Below are positions 1 to 8,829 of a stretch of 64,000 nt of DNA, one piece after another. The notes beneath the pieces were generated by a model that worked only from the letters and a program-made list of their open reading frames with translations, did no database searches and was not told the origin of the DNA. The position numbers and the translations under genes are program-made. Source of the DNA: Nocardia kruczakiae NBRC 101016 (GTDB taxonomy: Bacteria; Actinomycetota; Actinomycetes; Mycobacteriales; Mycobacteriaceae); the NCBI RefSeq assembly GCF_001612965.1, contig NZ_BDBL01000008.1, positions 62,001-126,000 on the forward strand, read 5' to 3'. Each line of letters starts with the position of its first letter. Positions within the stretch are counted from its first letter, which is position 1.

Positions 1-77
1 TAGCCGATCACGGCGACCTTGCGGCCCTGGATGATCGACAGATCGGCGTCGTCGTCGTAGAACATCTCGACTGCCAC
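1..77 (-). CDS. ilvC: Ketol-acid reductoisomerase, N-terminus only (cut by window edge)
   Basis: The first 25 codons are present; the rest lies left of the window. It starts at GTG (75-77) and the fragment reads [17 protein letters not shown] then RKVAVIGY, the typical N-terminus and the beginning of the Rossmann NADP-binding fold of IlvC. The enzyme converts acetolactate or acetohydroxybutyrate to the dihydroxy acid in valine, leucine and isoleucine synthesis. It lies 38 bp downstream of ilvN on the same strand, completing an ilvB-ilvN-ilvC operon. Confidence 0.9.
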   Translation of the reverse strand, partial: MAVEMFYDDDADLSIIQGRKVAVIG

Positions 78-115
78 TGTGGTTGTGTCCCTTCGTTGAT
101 TCTTCTGAATAAGTG

Positions 116-619
116 TTAGCGGGTCGCGGTGATGGACTTCGGCCCGCGACCGACGGCCACCACGCCGGACTGCACGATCTCACGGATGCCGTACGGTTCC
201 AGCATCCGCAGCAGCGCCTCGAGCTTGGACCGGGTGCCGGTCGCCTCGATGGTCAGCGCGTCGGGCGACACGTCGATGACCTTAGCCCGGAACAGGTTGG
301 CCGATTCGATCACCTGGGTGCGCACACTGGCGTCGGCGCGCACCTTCACCAGGATCAGTTCGCGGGCCACCGAGGCGTCGGCGTCCTGCTCCACGATCTT
401 GATGACGTTCACCAGTTTGTTGAGCTGCTTGGTCACCTGCTCCAGCGGCAGATCCTCCACGGTGACCACGATGGTCATCCGCGAGATCTCCGGAACTTCG
501 GTGCCACCCACGGCCAGGGATTCGATATTGAATCCACGCCGGGAGAACAGACTCGCCACCCGCGCCAGCACGCCGGGTTTGTCCTCCACCAGCACGCTGA
601 GGGTATGGGTCGTGCTCAC
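116..619 (-). CDS. ilvN: Acetolactate synthase small (regulatory) subunit
   Basis: 167 aa, the usual length for actinobacterial IlvN/IlvH. An N-terminal ACT domain is clear ([20 protein letters not shown], residues 7-26, followed by the [12 protein letters not shown] segment), and a C-terminal ACT-like ALS_ss_C domain follows. The subunit binds valine and gives feedback inhibition and full activity to IlvB. Its ATG overlaps the ilvB stop by 4 nt (ATGA), so translation is probably coupled to the catalytic subunit. Confidence 0.96.
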   Translation of the reverse strand: MSTTHTLSVLVEDKPGVLARVASLFSRRGFNIESLAVGGTEVPEISRMTIVVTVEDLPLEQVTKQLNKLVNVIKIVEQDADASVARELILVKVRADASVRTQVIESANLFRAKVIDVSPDALTIEATGTRSKLEALLRMLEPYGIREIVQSGVVAVGRGPKSITATR

Positions 620-2580
620 AGGTTGGTCTCCTTCTGCGAGGCCCGTTCGTGCGCCGACAGGGTCGCCTTGTCGTGGGACATGGCCTCATGGATGACGGCG
701 GGCTCGGAGGCCTGCTCGTCCTCGTCGAACAGGGGGCGGATGCCGCGGGCGGCCATGATCTCGTCGTTGGAGGTGCCGGCGGCGACCATCGGCCACACCT
801 GCGCGTCCTTGCCGACGATGAAGTCGATCACCACGGGACGGTCGTTGATCGACTGCGCCTCGCGGATGGCGGCCTCGACGTCCTCTTCCTTCTCCACCCG
901 GATGCCATGGCAGCCCAGCGCTTCGGCGAGCTTCACGAAATCGGGGATGCGCAGGGTGTGGGTGCCCAGGTCGGTGTTGGAGTAGCGCTTCTCGTAGAAC
1001 AGGGTCTGCCACTGCCGGACCATGCCGAGGTTGCCGTTGTTGATCAGCGCGACCTTGATCGGCACGCCCTCGACGGCACAGGTGGCCAGCTCCTGGTTGG
1101 TCATCTGGAAGCAGCCGTCACCGTCGACCGCCCACACCTCTTTGTCCGGCGCGCCCATCTTGGCGCCCATCGCCGCGGGCACGGCGTAGCCCATGGTGCC
1201 CAGGCCACCGGAGTTGAGCCAGGTGCGCGGCTTCTCGTACTTGACGAACTGCGCGGCCCACATCTGGTGCTGACCGACACCGGCCACGTAGATGGCATCG
1301 GGTCCGGCGAGGCGGCCGAGAGTCTCGATGACGTACTCCGGCGACAGCGAGCCGTCGGAGGTGGGGCCGTAGCCGAGCGGGTACTGCTTGCGCACACCGT
1401 CGAGGTAGGTCCACCAGGACGCCAGATCCAGCAGCGGAGCCTCGGCGTTGGTGAAGGCCGGATCGGACTTGAGGGTCTCGATCAGTTCGGTGATGACCTC
1501 ACGGCAGTCACCCACGATCGGCACATCGGCGTGGCGGTTCTTGCCGATCTCGGCGGGGTCGATATCGGCGTGGATCACCTTCGCGTGCGGGGCGAAGGAA
1601 TCGAGCTGGCCGGTGACGCGGTCGTCGAAGCGGGCGCCGAGGGTGATCAGCAGGTCCGACTTCTGCAGGGCCGCAACGGCTCCCACGGTGCCGTGCATAC
1701 CGGGCATACCCATGTTGAGGGTGTGGCTGTCGGGGAACGCGCCGCGCGCCATCAGTGTGGTGACCACCGGGATGCCGGTCAGCTCGGCCAGTTCCAGCAG
1801 CTCCGGTGAGGCGTCGGCCTTGATCACACCGCCGCCGACATACAGCACCGGCGCCTTGGCCTCGGCGATCATCCGCGCGGCCTCGCGCACCTGCTTGCCG
1901 TGCGGCTTGGTCACCGGGCGGTAGCCGGGCAGCCGCATCTCCGGCGGCCAGCTGAAGGTGGTCTGCGCCTGCAGCACATCCTTCGGGATGTCGACCAGCA
2001 CCGCGCCCGGACGGCCGGACGAGGCCAGATGGAACGCCTCGGCGATGATGCGCGGGATGTCGATGGCGTCGTTGACCAGGAAGTTGTGCTTGGTGCACGC
2101 CATGGTGATGCCGGAGATGTCGGCTTCCTGGAAGGCGTCGGTACCGATCAGGCCGCGGCCGACCTGTCCGGTGATCGCCACCAGCGGCACCGAGTCCATC
2201 TGCGCGTCCGCGATCGGGGTCACCAGGTTGGTCGCGCCGGGACCGGATGTGGCCATACACACACCGACCTTGCCGGTGGCCTGGGCGTAACCGGTCGCCG
2301 CATGTCCGGCGCCCTGCTCGTGGCGGACCAGGACGTGGCGCACGCGGGTGGAGTCGAAGAGCGGGTCGTAGACGGGGAGAATCGCACCACCCGGAATGCC
2401 GAATACCGTGTCGACGCCGAGCTCCTCGAGGGAGCGGACGACGGACTGGGCGCCGGTCACCTTCTCGGGCGGGACCTGGCGGCGGTTTCCGGTCGCGGCG
2501 GCAGCCGCGGGGGTCGGCTGCGAGGCCGAGGGCGCTGGCCTGCGGGCCGAGGGCCCGGGCCGTGCAGTTGGTGCGCTCAC
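616..2580 (-). CDS. ilvB: Acetolactate synthase large (catalytic) subunit
   Basis: 654 aa. Thiamine-diphosphate enzyme that condenses two pyruvates, or pyruvate plus 2-oxobutyrate, committing carbon to branched-chain amino acids. Visible are the TPP N-domain with the catalytic Glu in [16 protein letters not shown], the central FAD/TPP domain, and the C-terminal TPP motif [13 protein letters not shown] Pro/Ala-rich leader of about 35 residues precedes the core; the true start could be slightly internal. First gene of a leftward ilvB-ilvN-ilvC operon, preceded by the leader peptide and attenuator described separately. M. tuberculosis counterpart: ilvB1. Confidence 0.97.
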   Translation of the reverse strand: MSAPTARPGPSARRPAPSASQPTPAAAAATGNRRQVPPEKVTGAQSVVRSLEELGVDTVFGIPGGAILPVYDPLFDSTRVRHVLVRHEQGAGHAATGYAQATGKVGVCMATSGPGATNLVTPIADAQMDSVPLVAITGQVGRGLIGTDAFQEADISGITMACTKHNFLVNDAIDIPRIIAEAFHLASSGRPGAVLVDIPKDVLQAQTTFSWPPEMRLPGYRPVTKPHGKQVREAARMIAEAKAPVLYVGGGVIKADASPELLELAELTGIPVVTTLMARGAFPDSHTLNMGMPGMHGTVGAVAALQKSDLLITLGARFDDRVTGQLDSFAPHAKVIHADIDPAEIGKNRHADVPIVGDCREVITELIETLKSDPAFTNAEAPLLDLASWWTYLDGVRKQYPLGYGPTSDGSLSPEYVIETLGRLAGPDAIYVAGVGQHQMWAAQFVKYEKPRTWLNSGGLGTMGYAVPAAMGAKMGAPDKEVWAVDGDGCFQMTNQELATCAVEGVPIKVALINNGNLGMVRQWQTLFYEKRYSNTDLGTHTLRIPDFVKLAEALGCHGIRVEKEEDVEAAIREAQSINDRPVVIDFIVGKDAQVWPMVAAGTSNDEIMAARGIRPLFDEDEQASEPAVIHEAMSHDKATLSAHERASQKETNL

Positions 2581-2683
2581 CGTCTTTTTCCTTACTGCTT
2601 GTCGTTCACCACTTCGCTCTCACGCGGCGCCTGCGCGGCGCTCGAGCGAACATCGAAGCCGTGAACACAACTTGTCCGAACAC

Positions 2684-2718
2684 AAAAAAGCCCCCGTCAG
2701 CCGATGGCTGAGCGAGGG
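2684..2718 (-). terminator. Attenuator terminator in the ilvB leader
   Basis: On the minus strand the hairpin CCCTCGCTCAGCC / GGCTGACGGGGG (one bulge) is followed directly by C and six T (2684-2689). This is an intrinsic terminator about 100 nt upstream of the ilvB start. Its 5' arm contains GCTCAGC (2707-2713), which can pair instead with GCTGAGC (2766-2772) at the leader-peptide stop codon, giving an antiterminator. Confidence 0.8.
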
Positions 2719-2767
2719 TGGCGCGTCGCAGTTGCGAGCTGACGTAGTCGACCTCGAGTCGTCAGGC

Positions 2768-2815
2768 TCAGCGCTGGACGCGCCGGCCGATTACGAGAAG
2801 CTCGTTTCGATTCAC
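2768..2815 (-). CDS. ilvB leader peptide (15 aa) with Leu-Leu-Val-Ile codons
   Basis: GTG start at 2813-2815, TGA at 2768-2770; the peptide is MNRNELLVIGRRVQR. Four consecutive codons for the pathway products (CTT CTC GTA ATC) sit mid-peptide, the hallmark of ribosome-mediated attenuation. The GTG is placed where the predicted transcript would start, so the leader mRNA may itself be leaderless. Ribosome stalling on LLVI would leave the stop-codon region free to pair with the terminator arm; full translation would cover it and allow termination. Coding status is inferred from codon content and RNA context. Confidence 0.75.
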   Translation of the reverse strand: MNRNELLVIGRRVQR

Positions 2816-2822
2816 GCGCTCG

Positions 2823-2852
2823 ACGGTATGCGCGCGAGAGTCGATGAGTCAA
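2823..2852 (-). promoter_or_regulatory. Probable promoter of the ilvBNC operon
   Basis: Minus strand TTGACT (2847-2852), 18-nt spacer, TACCGT (2823-2828). The -10 ends 7 nt before the GTG of the leader peptide, the spacing seen at leaderless actinobacterial starts. Confidence 0.6.
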
Positions 2853-2930
2853 ATTACTTGACGTGCGGTGTCTCATTATGTGAGACGGGGCGGTTCGAGT
2901 GTCGCTTCACCATGATGCGAGGATGGGGGT

Positions 2931-3503
2931 GTGTCATCGCCGCAGCAGTCCGTGCCACCAGCTCAATCGTCCCACACCGCCGAGGGCGGGACCGATACGG
3001 GGCGTGTGATCCGTATCCCCAGGCTGGCGCATCTCGGGGTGTTCATCCTGCTGTTCTGCGCGGCGTTCCCGTTCTTCGGCTGGCCGGCGGTGCTGTGGAT
3101 CCTGTTCCTCATCCCGATCGCGGCCGCGTGGTGGGTGGAACGCTCCCGCACCACGGTGTCGGCCGGCGGGCTCGACCTGCGCACGATCTTCGGTTCCCGG
3201 CACGTCGACTGGTCGCGGATTCAGGGGCTGCGGATTCCCAAGCGCGGCTGGGTCCGCGCGCATCTGAGCGACGACTCCGAGGTGGCGCTGCCGGCGGTGA
3301 GCTACGACCGGTTGAAGGATCTGGTCGCGGCCTCGGACGGGCGGATTCCGGATCCGTTCGCGCGGCCGGAGAAGAGCGCGGCGAGCGCGGACGAGAAGAG
3401 CGGCGGTCAGAACGGCGTCGAGGCCGAGAGCGCGGAATCCGGCGCGGCGGACAGCCCGGTGGCCGACCCAGCCGACAAGCCGGAAACCTCCACGGACGAC
3501 TGA
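2931..3503 (+). CDS. PH-domain membrane protein, Cfp6 (Rv3004) family
   Basis: 190 aa from GTG preceded by a G-rich GGATGGGGG. Two closely spaced hydrophobic segments (about residues 33-66) are followed by a short bacterial PH-like beta domain (SRTTVSAGGLDLRTIFG, residues 72-88) and a hydrophilic Ala/Glu/Asp-rich tail after residue 145. Position, divergent from ilvB, and the RIPKRGWVRAHL segment match the mycobacterial low-molecular-weight antigen Cfp6. Function is unknown; a membrane-associated role is inferred. Confidence 0.8.
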   Translation: MSSPQQSVPPAQSSHTAEGGTDTGRVIRIPRLAHLGVFILLFCAAFPFFGWPAVLWILFLIPIAAAWWVERSRTTVSAGGLDLRTIFGSRHVDWSRIQGLRIPKRGWVRAHLSDDSEVALPAVSYDRLKDLVAASDGRIPDPFARPEKSAASADEKSGGQNGVEAESAESGAADSPVADPADKPETSTDD

Positions 3504-4014
3504 GCGGGAGCTGCTTCAGCTCCGCCGCTGCGGCAGATTGTCGCAACTCGTCCCACGACGAAGCAGTGGGATGTTTCACACTCTCGCGCCGACCCCGAAC
3601 GCCGGGAACAAATCCGCGCCGTCACTGCGCTGCCCCGACTACGTCCCCACTCGGGGCGCAGTCGCCGCGATGATCGCGGCGCGGGTCCGTGGTCGAGACC
3701 CCACCCGGTGACGGCCGCTCGGACCGGCTCGACGTGCGTCGTGCTGCCGCGCCACCCCGCGGCCGCACGACCACCCGCCTCCGGTGAGCACGCTCCGGTG
3801 GCGGGAGTAACGTTGAAGCGCCGAACAGACACTCTGCTCTTGCGAACAGACACCTCTGCCGACGACACCACTCGCCGAAGAGACGCTCCGCACGGCGGCC
3901 GACCAGCCCTCGGCCCCTGCCCCGGCGACCCACCGGACGATGAGCACCGACGAGCAGAGCCCTGCCCGAGTAGAGCCGCTCCGGCCACCGCGCCGACCAC
4001 CGAGGACCGAATTC
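3504..4014 (+). other. Non-coding interval between the PH protein and ilvD
   Basis: I find no convincing gene: open frames here lack homology-like content and start signals. Just after the PH-protein stop is GGAGCTG-CTT-CAGCTCC (3508-3524), a probable terminator without a T-tract. A near-perfect palindrome CGCCGCGAT-G-ATCGCGGCG lies at 3663-3681. The last 300 bp must contain the ilvD promoter, but no clear -35/-10 pair stands out. Confidence 0.5.
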
Positions 4015-5856
4015 ATGCCACCGCTTCGCTCACGCACCACCACCGCCGGACGCAATGCCGCAGGCGCACGCGCACTCTGGCGGGCCACCGGCCTGACCGA
4101 CTCCGATTTCGGTAAGCCGATCGTCGCGATCGCGAACTCCTACACCCAATTCGTGCCCGGCCACGTGCATCTCAAGGATGTCGGCGAGATCGTCGCCGAC
4201 GCGGTGCGCGCCGCCGGTGGCGTGCCGCGCGAATTCCACACCATCGCCGTCGACGACGGCATCGCGATGGGTCACGGCGGCATGCTCTACTCGCTGCCCA
4301 GCCGCGAAATCATCGCGGACTCGGTCGAATACATGGTCAACGCGCACACCGCCGACGCGCTGGTGTGTATCTCCAACTGCGACAAGATCACTCCCGGCAT
4401 GCTGAACGCCGCCATGCGGCTGAACATCCCGACCGTGTTCGTCTCCGGCGGTCCGATGGAGGCCGGTAAGGCCGTGGTCGTCGGCGGTGTGGCCCAGGCG
4501 CCCACCGATCTGATCACCGCGATCGCCGCCAGCGCCTCCACCGAGGTCAGCGACGAAGGGCTGAGCGAAGTCGAGCGCAGCGCCTGCCCGACCTGCGGTT
4601 CCTGTTCCGGCATGTTCACCGCGAACTCGATGAACTGCCTCACCGAGGCGCTGGGCCTGGCGCTGCCCGGCAACGGCTCCACCCTCGCCACCCACGCGGC
4701 GCGGCGAGCCCTGTTCGAGCGGGCCGGCAGCACCGTCGTCGACATCGCCAACCGCTGGTACCGCGACGACGACGATTCCGTCCTGCCACGAAACGTCGCC
4801 AACGCCAAGGCCTTCCGCAACGCGATGGCCCTCGACGTCGCGATGGGCGGTTCCACCAACACGGTGCTGCACACCCTGGCCGCCGCGCAGGAAGGCGAGA
4901 TCGACTTCGACCTCGCCACCATCGACGAGATCTCGCGCCGGGTGCCCTGCCTGTCGAAGGTCTCCCCCAACTCCGACTACCACATGGAAGATGTGCACCG
5001 CGCCGGTGGCATCCCCGCCATCCTGGGCGAACTGCGCCGCGGCGGACTGCTGGAAACCGATGTGACCACCGTGCACACCGCCTCCTTCGACGAGTGGCTC
5101 GACACCTGGGACATCCGCTCCGGCAAGGCTTCCGACGAAGCGATCGAACTGTTCCACGCCGCGCCCGGTGGCGTGCGGACCACCGTGCCGTTCTCCACCG
5201 AGAACCGCTGGTCCTCGCTCGACACCGATGCCGAGGGCGGCTGCATTCGCGATATCGCGCACGCCTACACCGTCGAGGGCGGGCTGTGCGTGCTGCGCGG
5301 CAATATCGCCCTCGACGGCGCCATCCTGAAAACCGCCGGTATCGACGAGGATCTGTTCACCTTCGAGGGACCGGCCGTGGTGCTGGAATCCCAGGAAGAC
5401 GCGGTCTCGGCGATCCTCGGCAAGAAGATCACCCCCGGCGACGTCGTCGTGATCCGGTACGAAGGCCCCGCCGGCGGCCCCGGTATGCAGGAGATGCTGC
5501 ACCCCACCTCGTTCCTCAAGGGCCTCGGCCTGGGCAAGGTGTGCGCGCTGATCACCGACGGCCGCTTCTCCGGCGGCACCTCCGGGCTGTCCATCGGCCA
5601 CATCTCCCCCGAGGCGGCCAGCGGCGGCGCCATCGGCCTGATCGAGAACGGCGACCGCATCCGCATCGACGTGCACACCCGTGCGCTGGAGCTGCTGGTC
5701 GACGACGAGGTGCTCGCCGAGCGCCGCGCCAAGATGGAAGCGCGGGAGCGTCCGTGGCAGCCGGTTCAGCGCGACCGGCAGGTCACCACCGCGCTGCGGG
5801 CCTACGCCGCACTGGCGACCAGCGCCGACAAGGGTGCCGTCCGCCGCGTGCCGTAA
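4015..5856 (+). CDS. ilvD: Dihydroxy-acid dehydratase
   Basis: 613 aa, essentially the length of E. coli IlvD. The ATG at 4015 is chosen because GAGGA lies 8 nt upstream and the protein then begins [19 protein letters not shown] like the family; an in-frame ATG at 3940 adds 25 unconserved residues. Iron-sulfur ligands are visible in [11 protein letters not shown] and [18 protein letters not shown]. Also visible is [15 protein letters not shown]. It removes water from dihydroxyisovalerate or dihydroxymethylvalerate, the step after IlvC. Not in one operon with ilvBNC (opposite strand); in M. tuberculosis ilvD is elsewhere. Confidence 0.97.
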   Translation: MPPLRSRTTTAGRNAAGARALWRATGLTDSDFGKPIVAIANSYTQFVPGHVHLKDVGEIVADAVRAAGGVPREFHTIAVDDGIAMGHGGMLYSLPSREIIADSVEYMVNAHTADALVCISNCDKITPGMLNAAMRLNIPTVFVSGGPMEAGKAVVVGGVAQAPTDLITAIAASASTEVSDEGLSEVERSACPTCGSCSGMFTANSMNCLTEALGLALPGNGSTLATHAARRALFERAGSTVVDIANRWYRDDDDSVLPRNVANAKAFRNAMALDVAMGGSTNTVLHTLAAAQEGEIDFDLATIDEISRRVPCLSKVSPNSDYHMEDVHRAGGIPAILGELRRGGLLETDVTTVHTASFDEWLDTWDIRSGKASDEAIELFHAAPGGVRTTVPFSTENRWSSLDTDAEGGCIRDIAHAYTVEGGLCVLRGNIALDGAILKTAGIDEDLFTFEGPAVVLESQEDAVSAILGKKITPGDVVVIRYEGPAGGPGMQEMLHPTSFLKGLGLGKVCALITDGRFSGGTSGLSIGHISPEAASGGAIGLIENGDRIRIDVHTRALELLVDDEVLAERRAKMEARERPWQPVQRDRQVTTALRAYAALATSADKGAVRRVP

Positions 5857-5916
5857 CCGCCTCTCCGGGCCTCTGCGTGTTGTGCGAAATCAGCTGTGCC
5901 GGTGGTGATAGATCGG

Positions 5917-5940
5917 GGCCGCTCCCAAGCGGGAGCGGCC
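5917..5940. terminator. Bidirectional terminator between ilvD and the SnoaL-like gene
   Basis: Perfect 10-bp stem GGCCGCTCCC / GGGAGCGGCC with loop AAGC between two convergent genes; CGCTTTC follows on the + side. Confidence 0.75.
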
Positions 5941-5965
5941 GCTTTCACCAGTTGTGATCCGAGGT

Positions 5966-6406
5966 CTACCTGCGCAGGTGGTGACCGACGTCGCCGATGA
6001 GGTCCATGGTGACCGCGCGTTGCGCGAAGGCCCACTGGCCGGCGGGGCGGTGGAAGCGGTCGGCGTAGCGGCCGCTGACGATGGGTTGCAGCGGGAGGTC
6101 GGGGGTGGCTTGCAGGACGGTGAAATACGATCGCGCGGTGGCGGTGCCCTGGTCCTCGTCGATGTCGATCACCAGGTTGGTGACCAGGTGTTTCGTGCGG
6201 GGAGTGCCGTCGTCGTAGCGGATCACGGTGGCGGACAGCATCTTTTCCACGGCGGCACTGCCCTCGATCATTCCGGCGCTGCCGCCGAACGCGCCCGTGG
6301 CGAACAGGGCGCCGACACCCGCGAAATCGCCCTGGTCGACCAGGAGGGCGTAGTCGGCGATCAGGCGCTCGATCGCTCGGTAACTCGGTATTGCGGAATC
6401 AGGCAC
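5966..6406 (-). CDS. SnoaL-like / NTF2-fold family protein
   Basis: 146 aa. The N-terminal helix (YRAIERLIADYALLVDQGDF) followed by GVGALFA and a central TKHLVTNLVIDIDE strand pair is typical of SnoaL_4/NTF2-like proteins, which may be small-molecule isomerases, hydrolases or scabin-like dioxygenase beta subunits. Substrate cannot be told. It begins 3 nt after the DoxX stop on the same strand, so the two are probably co-transcribed. Confidence 0.75.
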   Translation of the reverse strand: MPDSAIPSYRAIERLIADYALLVDQGDFAGVGALFATGAFGGSAGMIEGSAAVEKMLSATVIRYDDGTPRTKHLVTNLVIDIDEDQGTATARSYFTVLQATPDLPLQPIVSGRYADRFHRPAGQWAFAQRAVTMDLIGDVGHHLRR

Positions 6407-6409
6407 GGT

Positions 6410-7402
6410 TCAGAAGATCCCCACGAACGGGTTGCCGCCGTGGAGGAAGATCCAGCCAGCGGCCGCTGCCCCCAGCGCCAGGACCAGGCAGACGAACGAA
6501 CCCCAGGACGGGCGGACGGCCCAGCCGCGGTTGCGGTCGAACGACAGGCGGCCGGGGCCCGTGAGGATCAGCGACGCCGCCGCGCCGGCGAGGATCGACT
6601 CCAATTCGACCGGGCGGTACTGGAAGTCGGGAGCCATGCCCTGCTTCCACAGCCATGCGGTCGAGATCGAGGCCAGGACCGCGCCGGCCGCCAGCGGGGT
6701 GGCCAGGCCGAGGATGATCAGCGCGCCGCCGCCGACCTCGGAGACGGTGAGCATCGCGGTGGACAGTTCGATGTGCTTCCAGCCGCCCTGCTCGAGCATG
6801 TGACGGGTGCCGTCCAGACCCGGCCCGTGGAACCAGCCCGCCAGCTTCTGCAGGCCGTGGTACAGGAAGGTGAGGCCGACGGTCAGGCGCAAACCCAGCA
6901 GGCCCAGATCCAGTGTGCCGCGGCGATATTCGCGTGGGCGACGGAGACGCTCGGTGTCGCCGTTGGCCCGGGCGGGCGGGATCGTGGCGAAGGCGTAGGT
7001 GGGCGCTTCCGCCTCGGCGGGCGCGGCGCCGGCCGGTCCAGCTCCAGGATGTTCGGCGTCGATGTGCTCGGAACCGGGGTGCTCGGTGCCGGTGGGCTCG
7101 GCGCCAGGGTGTCCGGCAGCGCCGGGGTGCGCTGCGCTCGCGGCGGTAGCGCCGCCGGCCGCGGTGCCGGTGGATCCCTTCGTCGCCTTCGTGGCGCCGG
7201 TGTGCTCGGCGCCCGCGGCCGGTACATCCGGGTCCAGGCCCAAATCGTCCTCGGTCCGCGGAACGTCCTTGCCCACCGCGGGTTTCACCGAGGGGAATTC
7301 GCCGGTCGGATTGTCGTAGGGGCTGCCCGCCGTCGGTCCGGAGCCCGACTGCCGCCCCGACGGCTGATTCGATTCCGGTGTTTGATTCGGCTTGTCCGTC
7401 AC
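6410..7402 (-). CDS. DoxX-family membrane protein with long disordered N-terminus (Rv3005c-like)
   Basis: 330 aa from GTG at 7400-7402. Residues 1-150 are Gly/Ala/Pro/His-rich and low in complexity (repeated AEHPGAG-type words). The C-terminal half is a four-helix DoxX domain (GLRLTVGLTFLYHGLQKLAG, later SEVGGGALIILGLATPLAAG). In M. tuberculosis the syntenic Rv3005c is the DoxX partner of SodA and SseA in a membrane oxidoreductase complex that protects against oxidative stress. A longer frame extends upstream but would overlap the divergent lipoprotein gene and looks non-coding. Confidence 0.85.
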   Translation of the reverse strand: MTDKPNQTPESNQPSGRQSGSGPTAGSPYDNPTGEFPSVKPAVGKDVPRTEDDLGLDPDVPAAGAEHTGATKATKGSTGTAAGGATAASAAHPGAAGHPGAEPTGTEHPGSEHIDAEHPGAGPAGAAPAEAEAPTYAFATIPPARANGDTERLRRPREYRRGTLDLGLLGLRLTVGLTFLYHGLQKLAGWFHGPGLDGTRHMLEQGGWKHIELSTAMLTVSEVGGGALIILGLATPLAAGAVLASISTAWLWKQGMAPDFQYRPVELESILAGAAASLILTGPGRLSFDRNRGWAVRPSWGSFVCLVLALGAAAAGWIFLHGGNPFVGIF

Positions 7403-7580
7403 GGGCACAGAGTATGACGTCGAACGAGCGGGCGCGTGGTCTGGTCCCGGCGTGTCAGCCGCGCCCGGCAGGTCCTGCGGCGCGTCCCGCCGGCGCGAAC
7501 CGTACGTGCCGGGACGGCTCGCGCGGTGTGGCCCGGACCCCTGCGAGCGCGCGCGGCGGTATTTCCGTAACGTTTGGGCA

Positions 7581-8711
7581 ATGAGTGTGGTTGTCGTCGG
7601 CCGTGTCGCGTCGATCCTCGCCGTCACCGCCGGCCTGGCGGTCGGTTGTGCCCGCTTCGACGATTCCGCGTCCAAACCGTTCACTCCCGCGCCCACCATC
7701 GAACCCGAGGGGCAGGGCCCGACCAGCGAACCGAAAACTCCACCGCCGACCGGGCAGCGCCCCACCGGGCCGTGTATCGATCCCGATCCGGCGGTCGTGG
7801 TGTCCTGCCTGGACACCACCGGCGGGCTGACGGTCCTGCCGGACGGGCAGCAGGCGTTGGTCACCGAGCGCACCACGGGGCGCATTCTGAAGGTCACCGC
7901 CGTCGATCCGAGCCAGGCGCCGCCACAGCCGCTCGAGGTCGCCCGGGTCGACGTCGACGCGGCCGGCGACGGCGGGCTCAGCGATGTCGCGCTCTCACCG
8001 AGTTACGGCGAGGACGGACTGGTCTACGCCTACATCACCACCGCCTCGGACAATCGCGTCGTGCGCATCGGCGCGGGCGGTGATCCGAAACCGATTCTCA
8101 CCGGAATTCCCAAGGGTGCCAACGGAAATCACGGTTCACTCGCCTTCGTCTCACCGACCAAGCTGGCGGTGCTGACCGGTGACGCCGGCGATCCGGGCTC
8201 GGCGAACAACCCCGGCTCCCTGGCGGGCAAGCTGCTCGAGATCGACGATCCGGCGCCGGGCAACGCCAATCCGAAGGTGGTGGCGTCGGGCATCGGCACC
8301 GCGGGCGGGGTGTGCCCCGACCACAAGGACACCATCTGGTTCACCGACCGCACCGCCACCGAGGACCGGCTGCAGCGCCTCGGACCCGACGGCGCCGTCG
8401 CCACTGCCTGGACGTGGCCGGACAAACCGGGCGCCGGGGGCTGCGCGGCCGCGGTGGACGGCGTCGCGGTCTCGATGTCGGGCGCCAAGGCGCTTGCCTT
8501 CGCCGACGCCGACCCCACCACCCACGCGGTGACCACCGCCCCGACGATGGTGGCTCAGGACAAGTACGGCTCCCTCGGCGGCGCCGCGCTGGGCGCCGAC
8601 GGCAACGTCTGGGTGGGGACGGTCAACAAGCCCGCCGCCGCGGGCCCGCTGGACGACCGGATCGTGCGCATCCCACCGCCCAAGGGCGGCGCGGGCGGGG
8701 GACCGGACTAG
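7581..8711 (+). CDS. LppZ-like lipoprotein with PQQ-dehydrogenase-type beta-propeller
   Basis: 376 aa. The signal peptide ends in a lipobox (LAVGC, Cys at about 23), followed by a Pro-rich linker and a glucose/sorbosone-dehydrogenase-like six-bladed propeller: GLTVLPDGQQALVTERTTG, GDGGLSDVALSPSYGEDGLV, GNHGSLAF and GDAGDP motifs. Position beside DoxX and before gatB matches M. tuberculosis lppZ (Rv3006). Likely exported and tethered to the membrane; whether it is catalytic or needs PQQ is unknown. Confidence 0.85.
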   Translation: MSVVVVGRVASILAVTAGLAVGCARFDDSASKPFTPAPTIEPEGQGPTSEPKTPPPTGQRPTGPCIDPDPAVVVSCLDTTGGLTVLPDGQQALVTERTTGRILKVTAVDPSQAPPQPLEVARVDVDAAGDGGLSDVALSPSYGEDGLVYAYITTASDNRVVRIGAGGDPKPILTGIPKGANGNHGSLAFVSPTKLAVLTGDAGDPGSANNPGSLAGKLLEIDDPAPGNANPKVVASGIGTAGGVCPDHKDTIWFTDRTATEDRLQRLGPDGAVATAWTWPDKPGAGGCAAAVDGVAVSMSGAKALAFADADPTTHAVTTAPTMVAQDKYGSLGGAALGADGNVWVGTVNKPAAAGPLDDRIVRIPPPKGGAGGGPD

Positions 8712-8783
8712 TCAGCAGGGCCTTCCCGGCCCGGCCGTGCACATCCGACGAGTACGTGGGGGCTCGGCGTGTGCGAGCTACAC

Positions 8784-8823
8784 GAACCCCGAGACCGGCC
8801 GCAGTGGACCGGTCTCGGGGTTC
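8784..8823. terminator. Bidirectional terminator between the LppZ-like gene and gatB
   Basis: Perfect 15-bp stem GAACCCCGAGACCGG / CCGGTCTCGGGGTTC with a 10-nt loop, between the convergent stops at 8711 and 8830. No long T-run. Confidence 0.75.
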
Positions 8824-8829
8824 GAGAAC

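Noticed and set aside
3407-4100. Several overlapping frames of 100-200 codons before ilvD
   Set aside because: Arg/Ser/Gly-rich translations with no family-like segments, no start signals, and mutual overlap on both strands.
6410-7897. 495-residue reading of the DoxX gene starting at 7897
   Set aside because: The extra 165 residues overlap the divergent LppZ-like lipoprotein gene and show shadow composition; GTG at 7402 gives a sensible family protein.
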